The notes beneath the pieces are model-generated. The model had not been told where the DNA came from and ran no database searches. It saw only the letters and a program-made list of their open reading frames with translations. A stretch of DNA of 6,915 nucleotides, from the NCBI GenBank assembly GCA_003158115.1, contig PMGM01000046.1, forward strand, positions 2,641 through 9,555. The letters are read 5' to 3'. Positions 1-5,617 of this stretch are shown piece after piece. Both the position numbers and the translations under genes were made by a program. Each line of letters opens with the position of its first letter. The first letter of the stretch is position 1. The stretch comes from Methanobacterium sp. GTDB taxonomy: Archaea; Methanobacteriota; Methanobacteria; Methanobacteriales; Methanobacteriaceae.

Positions 1-1093
1 TATCTGCTTTACTATCAAGGGCTTTATCAACACGATCTGGAGTTACTCCTCCAGCAACAGCAACAAGTTTACCTTCACCAAGAATCTCTTTGATCTGGTT
101 TATATTACCCCATTCAGTAACTTCTGCAAGTTTTTCTCCTCTTTCAGCTTGTTTAGTTTCTAGATCAACGTTTCTATGGAGTAAAACAATATCTGGGTTA
201 TGTTCAAGTACTTGAAGTTTTTCAACGATGTTTTCCACATTCATCATATCCAAAATTGAGTATATTCCCTGTTTTTGTGCCTCATGAATAGCCTTTTCAA
301 TTGATTCTATTGTACCAAGTCCTGAAATGGCTATAGCATCTGCAGTCTCATCAGCAGCCATTTTAACTTCAATACGTCCAACATCTAAAGTTTTTAGATC
401 TGCTATTATAAATGCATCATTTTTAAGATCTCTTATTTTTCCAATGATTCCAACACCAAACTTCTTAACTAGTGGTGTTCCGGCTTCAATGAGTATTCTT
501 TCTCTGTTAGGAAGTGTATTAATTATACGTTCCATATCGTCCATGTTGTCTAAGTCTAGAGCAACCTGAAGATAAGGAGGACTCCATAGTCTGGTTACTT
601 TGAATCCCATTACTGGATGTGTTCCACGATCTTTTTCTGCTAAAACTTTTTTCACAGACGGATAATCCTCCATTGCTCTTTGTAGTGCTAACTTAGTTGC
701 ACCATAGTTGTACTGGTAGATTTTACGGTAATTCTCTGCACCAGGATGTATGAATATTCCTGCAATTATTACAATGTCTTCTACATCTTCTTTTGGTATT
801 ATTCCTTCAGCTACTGCATCTGCTACAGCCCGACCAACAGCAGTTTGTGCAGGTCCAAAGATCTTATCTGCATCTTTTAAGTCTCTTACAGTTACTTTTG
901 GTACTATAAGCGTAGCAGGTTTGGTTAGCAAGTTAGGTCTTATAACAGATAAAAGTGGTGTGTGTCCTATTGACATGTTAGCCATGTTATTCACGAATGC
1001 GGCACCGACAGGGCCATTTTTATCTCCTATTACTAAATCAACGTGAGCTATTTCATTGCCATTTCCTATCAAGGCTTCCCCTATTTGATACAT
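1..1093 (-). CDS. fae-hps: Bifunctional formaldehyde-activating enzyme / 3-hexulose-6-phosphate synthase (Fae-Hps), C-terminus cut by window edge
   Basis: This is a fusion of two enzymes. The N-terminal Fae domain (about residues 1-160) condenses formaldehyde with tetrahydromethanopterin; it shows the catalytic-type histidine in AHVDL at H17 and the family motif GHTPLLSV. The C-terminal Hps domain (from about residue 174) belongs to the OMP-decarboxylase-like barrel superfamily and interconverts ribulose 5-phosphate plus formaldehyde with hexulose 6-phosphate. Its landmarks are VALDL (D180), EAGTP, ADLKTLD (D232, K234, D237) and the phosphate-loop-like VAGGVTPD near residues 346-353. In methanogens without an oxidative pentose phosphate route the fusion is known to work in reverse to supply pentoses. 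Only 364 codons are visible; the family is usually about 390-410 residues, so the last few tens lie outside. The ATG is chosen because GGAGGAT sits 7 bases upstream and H17 then falls at the family position. It lies downstream of trpB2 on the same strand but has its own promoter. Cytoplasmic. Confidence 0.95.
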   Translation of the reverse strand, partial: MYQIGEALIGNGNEIAHVDLVIGDKNGPVGAAFVNNMANMSIGHTPLLSVIRPNLLTKPATLIVPKVTVRDLKDADKIFGPAQTAVGRAVADAVAEGIIPKEDVEDIVIIAGIFIHPGAENYRKIYQYNYGATKLALQRAMEDYPSVKKVLAEKDRGTHPVMGFKVTRLWSPPYLQVALDLDNMDDMERIINTLPNRERILIEAGTPLVKKFGVGIIGKIRDLKNDAFIIADLKTLDVGRIEVKMAADETADAIAISGLGTIESIEKAIHEAQKQGIYSILDMMNVENIVEKLQVLEHNPDIVLLHRNVDLETKQAERGEKLAEVTEWGNINQIKEILGEGKLVAVAGGVTPDRVDKALDSKAD

Positions 1094-1100
1094 AACTATT

Positions 1101-1107
1101 ATCCTCC
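1101..1107 (-). promoter_or_regulatory. Strong Shine-Dalgarno site of fae-hps
   Basis: On the minus strand this reads GGAGGAT, seven bases before the ATG. It is the strongest ribosome binding site in the window and fixes the Fae-Hps start. Confidence 0.85.
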
Positions 1108-1138
1108 ATTATTATCTAATTAATCATATAGATCGAAT

Positions 1139-1147
1139 CATATAAAT
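1139..1147 (-). promoter_or_regulatory. TATA box of fae-hps
   Basis: The minus strand reads ATTTATATG, close to the archaeal TATA consensus. Transcription would start about 25 bases downstream, near 1115, giving a leader of roughly 22 bases that just includes the Shine-Dalgarno site. It shows that fae-hps can be transcribed independently of trpB2. No clear BRE can be told apart from the AT-rich background. Confidence 0.6.
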
Positions 1148-1305
1148 AAATATTTCAAATATTAATAAAATATCTTAAATTCAATTAGAATTAAAATAGA
1201 TTAGTTTTTACTGATATTTAAAATTTGAATTATTTTTTTAAAGTTTTATTAAAATCAGATTATTAATTTAATAAAATATTAATCCAATGAAATATGATTA
1301 TTTCT

Positions 1306-1314
1306 AAAAAAAAA
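1306..1314 (-). terminator. T-run terminator after trpB2
   Basis: On the minus strand, 14 bases past the trpB2 stop codon, there are nine consecutive T within a TTTATTTTTTTTTAG context. Archaeal termination typically uses such U-rich tracts without a hairpin. It argues that most trpB2 transcripts end before fae-hps. Confidence 0.65.
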
Positions 1315-1328
1315 TAAATTAAGGGATA

Positions 1329-2621
1329 TTATTGGGTTAAATGGCCCTCTAAAAAGTCATCATATCCCTGAAGATCGAGTAAACCATGTCCTGAAAAGCT
1401 TATAAATATATTTTTTGCTTCTCCAGTTTTTCTACATTTTATTGCTTCGTCCATTCCAACTTTAATTGCATGACAAGTTTCAGGTGCAGGAATAACTCCT
1501 TCTGCATTAGCAAATATTTTTCCTGTTTCGAAAAGTTCTGTCTGGTTAACTATTCTTCCCTCTACTAAACCTTGGTTTACGAGTAAAGCGACTAATGGTG
1601 ACATTCCATGATATCTTAAACCACCTGCATGTACTGAAGGAGGTACAAATTCGTGTCCAAGTGTGTACATTTTCATTAATGGTGTTAAACCTGCTGTATC
1701 ACCGTAGTCGTATCTATATTCGCCTTGTGTTAATGTTGGGCAAGATGAAGGTTCTGCAGCTAAGAATTGACAATCAAGATCTCCCGAAATTTTGTCTTTC
1801 ATGAAGGGGAATGCTGCTCCTCCAAAATTACTTCCTCCTCCGACGCAGCCAACCATTACATCTGGAGTTTCATCTATGATTTCGAATTGTTTCTTAGCTT
1901 CTAGACCTATAACAGTTTGATGTAGGAGAACATGATTCAATACACTTCCAAGTGCGTAGAATACCTTATCATCTGTTAAAGCATCTTCAATTGCTTCTGA
2001 TATTGCTATTCCAAGTGATCCTGGATGATTAGGATCTTCTTTACGTATTTTTCTTCCAAACTCTGTTCTCTCACTTGGTGAAGGGATTACTTCTCCATTA
2101 TAAAGATGCATAACAGTTTTACGATATGGTTTTTGTTTGAATGAAACATTCACCATATAAACTGTACATTCAAGATCTAAAAGGGAACATGCAAGAGATA
2201 AAGCTGATCCCCATTGTCCTGCCCCAGTTTCTGTTGTTAATCTTTCAGCACCAGCTTTTTTAGCGTAATATGCTTGTGCTATTGCTGTGTTCAGTTTATG
2301 ACTGCCTACTGGAGACATATCCTCTCGTTTGTAATAGATCTTGGCAGGTGTGTCCAAATATTTTTCTAGTCCTGTTGCTCTAAAAAGTGGAGTAGGTCTT
2401 CCAACCTGTTTATAAACATTTCTAACTTCTTTTGGAATATCTATCCATCTCTCTTGACTCATCTCTTGTTCAAGAACGTATTTTGAGAATATTTTGGGTA
2501 GATTTTCAAGCTGATGGCCTTCTTCTGTTTGTGATGGTGCTGGAAGTTCAACTGGAAGATCTGCAGCTATATTATACCATTGTTTTGGAGTATCCTTTTC
2601 TGGTAGTGTTATTTTATACAT
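1329..2621 (-). CDS. trpB2: Tryptophan synthase beta chain, TrpB2 type
   Basis: This PLP enzyme makes tryptophan from indole and serine. It belongs to the TrpB2 class rather than the TrpA-dependent TrpB1 class: it has the longer form (430 residues) with an N-terminal extension, the active-site loop ETGAGQWG at E131-G138 (TrpB1 has H in place of W), and the PLP phosphate loop GGGSNFGG near residue 261 (TrpB1 has SNAIG-like). The PLP lysine is K109 in GSHKLNTA, preceded by the [10 protein letters not shown] block. All core motifs are intact. No trpA or other trp gene is in view, consistent with a stand-alone role such as indole rescue, as proposed for TrpB2 proteins. The ATG is supported by GGTGAT just upstream. 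In Methanothermobacter thermautotrophicus trpB2 is reported to be repressed by TrpY through TGTACA boxes; similar boxes lie upstream here. Cytoplasmic. Confidence 0.95.
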   Translation of the reverse strand: MYKITLPEKDTPKQWYNIAADLPVELPAPSQTEEGHQLENLPKIFSKYVLEQEMSQERWIDIPKEVRNVYKQVGRPTPLFRATGLEKYLDTPAKIYYKREDMSPVGSHKLNTAIAQAYYAKKAGAERLTTETGAGQWGSALSLACSLLDLECTVYMVNVSFKQKPYRKTVMHLYNGEVIPSPSERTEFGRKIRKEDPNHPGSLGIAISEAIEDALTDDKVFYALGSVLNHVLLHQTVIGLEAKKQFEIIDETPDVMVGCVGGGSNFGGAAFPFMKDKISGDLDCQFLAAEPSSCPTLTQGEYRYDYGDTAGLTPLMKMYTLGHEFVPPSVHAGGLRYHGMSPLVALLVNQGLVEGRIVNQTELFETGKIFANAEGVIPAPETCHAIKVGMDEAIKCRKTGEAKNIFISFSGHGLLDLQGYDDFLEGHLTQ

Positions 2622-2624
2622 TTA

Positions 2625-2633
2625 ATCACCTTA
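2625..2633 (-). promoter_or_regulatory. Shine-Dalgarno site of trpB2
   Basis: The minus strand reads TAAGGTGAT, three bases before the ATG. GGTGAT pairs with the conserved ATCACC near the 3' end of archaeal 16S rRNA, which supports the start at 2621. Confidence 0.75.
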
Positions 2634-2651
2634 AACAAATTTTTTTTATAT

Positions 2652-2661
2652 TATATTTAAA
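2652..2661 (-). promoter_or_regulatory. Candidate proximal TATA box of trpB2
   Basis: The minus strand reads TTTAAATATA. A start about 25 bases downstream (near 2632) would give a leader of about 11 bases, only just long enough for the Shine-Dalgarno site. A second candidate, ATTTATAC at 2729-2736, would give a leader of about 85 bases and would place the TRP boxes close upstream of the promoter. The sequence alone does not decide between them. Confidence 0.35.
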
Positions 2662-2750
2662 TAAGATACAATCATACATCCTATTTGAATTTTATGTATT
2701 CTTAGGATACCTACATTTTAAGTTTAATGTATAAATTAAATTTATATTTA

Positions 2751-2786
2751 TGTACTACTTAAACCTTTGTTGTACATATTTGTACA
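2751..2786. promoter_or_regulatory. TRP-box cluster, putative TrpY operator
   Basis: TGTACT lies at 2751-2756, and perfect palindromes TGTACA at 2771-2776 and 2781-2786. Their starts are spaced 20 and 10 bp apart, so all three fall on the same face of the helix. TGTACA is the TRP-box motif bound by the methanogen tryptophan repressor TrpY, which is known to control trpB2 and the trp operon in Methanothermobacter thermautotrophicus. The location between trpB2 and a divergent DUF1786 gene fits an operator. The two perfect boxes begin 66 and 56 bases before the DUF1786 start, and lie about 150-165 bases from the trpB2 start. That TrpY binds here is inferred; its gene is not in the window. Confidence 0.7.
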
Positions 2787-2804
2787 TTATTTATTTTTTG
2801 ATAA

Positions 2805-2813
2805 TTTAATATG
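2805..2813 (+). promoter_or_regulatory. Candidate TATA box of the DUF1786 gene
   Basis: TTTAATATG would place the transcription start within a few bases of the ATG at 2837, that is a leaderless mRNA, which fits the lack of any Shine-Dalgarno site there. An alternative weaker box, about 2786-2797 (TTATTTATTTT), would give a leader of about 20 bases and would directly abut the TRP boxes. Confidence 0.35.
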
Positions 2814-2836
2814 AATCAAAAAACAGATGTAAAAAT

Positions 2837-3865
2837 ATGAAGATACTAGCTGTTGATATTGGAGTTGGAACTCAGGATATAATGCTTTACAATACAGATG
2901 AACCAATCGAAAATTCTGTTAAAATTGTAATGCCTGCACCTACCAAAATAATTGCAAATAGAATAAGAGGACATCATAATGATCTATTAATTAAAGGAGT
3001 TACAATGGGAGGAGGACCAGTAAACAATGCAGTAAAGAACCATTTAGCAAGGGGTTATAATGTTCTAATGACCGAAAGTTCTGCAAGAACTATAAGGGAT
3101 GATATAAACCGAGTAAGGTCTTTGGGAATAAAAATTGTCCCTAATAATGAAAATCATCCGGAACTAGGCAATATCGAACTTAAGGATATTGATTTAAATG
3201 CTATTCGAGATGCTTTATTACAATTTGATGTAACATTAGATTTTGATTATATCGGTGTGGCAGTTCAGGATCATGGCTATATGGAGGGAATGGGAGATCG
3301 TAATTTTCGTTTCATGAAAATAAAGGAAAAATTAGATGTTGCAAGAGGTCCTGAAGAATTTGCTTATTATAATGAAGTTCCTGAATATTTTACCAGGATG
3401 AATGGTGTTTTAAATACTTTAAAAGGATATAAAACTACTATTATGGATTCTAAATTTGCTTCCGTTTGTGGAGCAACTTGCGATAATTATGTTAAAAATA
3501 TTAATAGTTACATAGTTATGGACATTGGAAATGGTCATACCCTAGCAGCATCGTTTGAAAATAACAAAATATTAGGAGTTTTTGAACATCATACCCGGGC
3601 TTTAGATCCAGAAAAGATCGTACATCTACTTGGAAAACTTGAAAATGGTACCATTACTCATGAAGAAGTACATGAAGATGAGGGACATGGTGCATGGGTC
3701 ACAGCACCTATGAATGGTGTTGAATGTATTGTTGCAACAGGTCCAATGAGAAAAATATTAGAAAAAACAGACTTAAATGTTCATTACGCTGCACCTGCAG
3801 GAGATGTAATGATGGCAGGTCCGGTTGGTCTTATAAAAACTATAATATCTCAACATACACATTAA
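2837..3865 (+). CDS. DUF1786 family protein with actin/Hsp70/sugar-kinase-like nucleotide-binding motifs, function unknown
   Basis: The 342-residue protein resembles the archaeal DUF1786 family, sometimes labelled 'putative pyruvate formate-lyase activating enzyme'. The sequence does not support that label: there is no radical-SAM CxxxCxxC motif, and the closest thing is C211 and C215 alone. It instead looks like an ASKHA-fold (actin / sugar kinase / Hsp70) ATPase. VDIGVGTQD at residues 6-14 resembles phosphate-1, VMDIGNGHT at 227-235 resembles phosphate-2, and VATGPM at 299-304 resembles the adenosine motif. Other conserved-looking blocks are GGGPVN near residue 58, a QDHGYMEG segment near 143-150, and a C-terminal PAGDVMMAGPVG. 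No signal peptide or membrane segment is seen, so it is probably cytoplasmic. No Shine-Dalgarno site precedes the ATG. It is divergent from trpB2 and probably co-transcribed with the PHP gene 79 bp downstream. Substrate and role unknown. Confidence 0.85.
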   Translation: MKILAVDIGVGTQDIMLYNTDEPIENSVKIVMPAPTKIIANRIRGHHNDLLIKGVTMGGGPVNNAVKNHLARGYNVLMTESSARTIRDDINRVRSLGIKIVPNNENHPELGNIELKDIDLNAIRDALLQFDVTLDFDYIGVAVQDHGYMEGMGDRNFRFMKIKEKLDVARGPEEFAYYNEVPEYFTRMNGVLNTLKGYKTTIMDSKFASVCGATCDNYVKNINSYIVMDIGNGHTLAASFENNKILGVFEHHTRALDPEKIVHLLGKLENGTITHEEVHEDEGHGAWVTAPMNGVECIVATGPMRKILEKTDLNVHYAAPAGDVMMAGPVGLIKTIISQHTH

Positions 3866-3930
3866 ATATTAAAATAATCCAGAAATAATTTCATAATAAA
3901 ACAAATCTCAAGAATTAACTAATAATACTA

Positions 3931-3936
3931 AGAGGA
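3931..3936 (+). promoter_or_regulatory. Shine-Dalgarno site of the PHP-domain gene
   Basis: AGAGGA sits eight bases before the ATG at 3945. There is no T-run or good TATA box in the 79-bp gap after the DUF1786 gene, so this gene is most simply translated from a shared transcript. Confidence 0.6.
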
Positions 3937-3944
3937 AATTTAAA

Positions 3945-4595
3945 ATGATATTGGATCCACATATACATAGCACACATTCAAATGATTCTACTGCATCTCC
4001 TAAAGATATAGTAAAGAAAGCAAGAGCAATAGGATTAGATGCTATTGCCGTTGCTGATCATAACACGATTAAAGGATCAATGGCTACTATAAAAGAGGCT
4101 AAAGACTTTAAAGATTTTGTTGTAGTACCTGCAATGGAAATAAGCTCGAGCAAGGGACATATTGTAGCTTTAGGAATAAATGAGGATGTTAAAAAAGGAT
4201 TGTCTCCTGAAGAAACAGTTGAAAATATTCGTGATCTTGGAGGAATAGCAGTTGCTGCTCATCCATTTGTAAGATACAGAGAAGGACTATGTGATAATGT
4301 TAGGGATTTGGATATTGATGCAATAGAAACCATGAATTCAAGATATGTTTTTGGTTATTCAAACTGGCGTGCAAAAAATCTTGCTATCAAAAGGAACATC
4401 CCAGAAATAGGATCAAGTGATGCTCACTTTTTAGAAGCCATAGGAAGTTGTGTAACAGAATTAGATGCAGATTTTTCGTATGAAAATATAATTGAGGTTA
4501 TATTATCAGGAAAAACGAACGTATATGGTGATAGAACGCCTTTACCACTCATATTGAAAGAAGTGATCAACAAAAAAATTAAAAGAATAGGTTAG
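3945..4595 (+). CDS. PHP-domain metal-dependent phosphoesterase
   Basis: This is a compact 216-residue PHP (polymerase and histidinol phosphatase) domain protein, expected to hydrolyse phosphoester bonds using a cluster of two or three metal ions. All the usual ligand motifs are visible in order: DPHIHSTHSND (H6, H8, D14), ADHNT (D38, H39), AMEISS (E65), KGHIVALG (H72), AAHPF (H106) and GSSDAHF (D159, H161). The tail with YGDRTPL at 194-200 resembles the PHP-associated C-terminal segment found in small archaeal and bacterial PHP proteins. There is no polymerase or other extra domain, and no signal peptide. The substrate cannot be read from the sequence: nucleotide, oligonucleotide and histidinol-phosphate-like substrates are all known for the superfamily. 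Position and spacing suggest an operon with the DUF1786 gene, followed by a strong T-run terminator. Confidence 0.9.
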   Translation: MILDPHIHSTHSNDSTASPKDIVKKARAIGLDAIAVADHNTIKGSMATIKEAKDFKDFVVVPAMEISSSKGHIVALGINEDVKKGLSPEETVENIRDLGGIAVAAHPFVRYREGLCDNVRDLDIDAIETMNSRYVFGYSNWRAKNLAIKRNIPEIGSSDAHFLEAIGSCVTELDADFSYENIIEVILSGKTNVYGDRTPLPLILKEVINKKIKRIG

Positions 4596-4630
4596 AGTAT
4601 ATTTCTAATATAATTAATTTTTAGACATAA

Positions 4631-4640
4631 TTTTTTTTTT
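4631..4640 (+). terminator. T10 terminator after the PHP gene
   Basis: Ten consecutive T lie 36 bases past the stop codon, preceded by a shorter TTTTT. This is a typical archaeal U-rich terminator and probably marks the end of the DUF1786-PHP transcript. Confidence 0.7.
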
Positions 4641-4663
4641 ATGATTCTTAACAAATTTACCAT

Positions 4664-4671
4664 AATTTTAA
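4664..4671 (+). promoter_or_regulatory. Candidate TATA box of the DUF63 gene
   Basis: AATTTTAA lies about 28 bases before the ATG, which would place transcription start at or next to the start codon (leaderless). The gene has no convincing Shine-Dalgarno site, which fits. The box is weak against the AT-rich background. Confidence 0.3.
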
Positions 4672-4695
4672 ACTGTTGAGATCTATATTAAAATC

Positions 4696-5499
4696 ATGAT
4701 ATTTGATTTTTTTCAGGGAATACTTGAATACATTCGGCAAAACTTCATTTACCTCCATCCGGGATATACCATTCTTAACACCATAGTATTTGGTATAATA
4801 TTGGGTATTATTATCCTTGTAATAATTAAAATGTTTAAATATATCAAAAAAGACCCTGCCGAGCTTATGATCCCACTTATTCCATTCATATTTTTTGGAT
4901 CGAGTACTAGGGCTCTTGTTGATAATAATATTTATCCACTTACCTATCTTCTAGTAACTCCGGGTATTTATCTTTTAACGGGATCAATGGCAATTGTTAC
5001 TGTTCTAGCAGCAGTATTAATAGAAAAGAGAACAAAGTTTGATTATAGGTACTTCATATTTATTGTTGGTGCTGTTCTTTGTGTTCCTAATATTCTATTT
5101 ATGGGTCCAATTAACCCAATTGCAACTATCCAAGTTGTAGGAGTATGGGCTATTATATCTGGAATATTTGTACTCTTAAGAAAGAAATGGTCTTTATTAA
5201 ATAATAAATTTAATTTAAGCGTATTAACTGCTCATCTATTTGATGCATCATCAACGTTTATTGCTGTGGATTACTATGGATACTATGAGCAGCATGTACT
5301 TCCCAGTGCATTAACAGCTGTTTTTGGTACTGCTGCAATAATGTTCCCACTTAAAATAGGCGTAATATTAGGTGCTCTTTATGTTATTGACACATATATA
5401 GAAGATAGAACAATAGCAAACATGTTGAAATTAGCCATTTTTATCTTGGGACTTGCTCCTGGACTTAGAAACTTCCTTAGCTTGATTATGGGTACTTGA
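4696..5499 (+). CDS. DUF63 family multi-pass membrane protein, function unknown
   Basis: This 267-residue integral membrane protein matches the archaeal DUF63 family. By eye there are about eight hydrophobic segments, near residues 24-45, 57-75, 82-109, 118-138, 143-161, 173-190, 203-220 and 221-236 plus 243-264 (the last ones are hard to separate). The family hallmark is the polar stretch at 180-203: H180, D183, S185, S186, then GYYEQHVLP with E198 and H200. A second conserved-looking polar patch is GSSTRALVD at 68-76. Polar and potentially metal-binding residues in or beside membrane helices suggest an intramembrane enzyme or transporter, but that is inference. The ATG at 4696 is the only good start; the next in-frame Met is residue 46, after the first helix. 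T-runs on both sides suggest it is transcribed alone. Confidence 0.85.
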   Translation: MIFDFFQGILEYIRQNFIYLHPGYTILNTIVFGIILGIIILVIIKMFKYIKKDPAELMIPLIPFIFFGSSTRALVDNNIYPLTYLLVTPGIYLLTGSMAIVTVLAAVLIEKRTKFDYRYFIFIVGAVLCVPNILFMGPINPIATIQVVGVWAIISGIFVLLRKKWSLLNNKFNLSVLTAHLFDASSTFIAVDYYGYYEQHVLPSALTAVFGTAAIMFPLKIGVILGALYVIDTYIEDRTIANMLKLAIFILGLAPGLRNFLSLIMGT

Positions 5500-5555
5500 A
5501 ACTAAATATTGATTTAATAGTTCAATTAATTGTTTTGTTAATAATTAATGCCAAA

Positions 5556-5562
5556 TTTTTTT
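5556..5562 (+). terminator. T7 tract after the DUF63 gene
   Basis: Seven consecutive T lie 57 bases after the DUF63 stop and just before the leuA promoter. It is a plausible archaeal terminator, weaker than the T10 tract after the PHP gene. Confidence 0.45.
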
Positions 5563-5584
5563 AAAGTAAAAACTAATACCAATA

Positions 5585-5593
5585 TTATATAAA
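5585..5593 (+). promoter_or_regulatory. TATA box of leuA
   Basis: TTATATAAA is the closest match to the archaeal TATA consensus on the plus strand near a start. Transcription would begin near 5611-5616, only a few bases before the ATG at 5618, so that start would be nearly leaderless. A later in-frame ATG at 5645 would have a leader of about 30 bases. Confidence 0.6.
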
Positions 5594-5617
5594 CTCAAAT
5601 CATACGGGGTCTGTCTA

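Larger units (their letters stand above)
1094..1328. other. AT-rich intergenic region between trpB2 and fae-hps
   Basis: This 235-bp stretch between two same-strand genes holds the trpB2 terminator at its right end and the fae-hps promoter and ribosome binding site at its left end. The middle (about 1150-1300) is nearly pure A/T with many short ATTAA-like runs. I see no ORF with a ribosome binding site, no tRNA-like fold and no riboswitch there. Confidence 0.6.

Noticed and set aside
327..1046. Plus-strand reading frames of 80 and 98 codons opposite fae-hps
   Set aside because: They are antisense to a well-matched Fae-Hps coding region, their products are low-complexity Ser/Ile/Thr-rich, and they have no ribosome binding site.
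1630..1669. TGTACT and TGTACA words inside trpB2 (also TGTACA at 2163-2168)
   Set aside because: They are explained by coding sequence (for example codons for Thr-Val-Tyr or Met-Tyr) and stand alone without 10-bp phasing, so I do not call them operators.
1595..1804. Plus-strand frame of 69 codons inside trpB2
   Set aside because: It is antisense to the conserved C-terminal half of TrpB2 and resembles no protein I recognise.
2634..2684. Possible 17-codon leader peptide upstream of trpB2 on the minus strand, ending within the Shine-Dalgarno site
   Set aside because: It contains no tryptophan codon and there is no attenuator-like hairpin or T-run; the frame looks like chance.
2432..2734. Plus-strand frame of 100 codons covering the 5' end of trpB2 and part of the intergenic region
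   Set aside because: Most of it is antisense to TrpB2; the rest is a translation of AT-rich promoter DNA rich in Phe, Ile and Tyr. No promoter or Shine-Dalgarno signal supports it.
3467..3481. C211 and C215 of the DUF1786 protein as part of a radical-SAM iron-sulphur motif
   Set aside because: The third cysteine of CxxxCxxC is missing and the motif lies mid-protein, so an activating-enzyme function is not supported.
5523..5532. Palindrome CAATTAATTG between the DUF63 gene and leuA
   Set aside because: It is short and made almost entirely of A/T in an AT-rich gap, so it is easily explained by chance.
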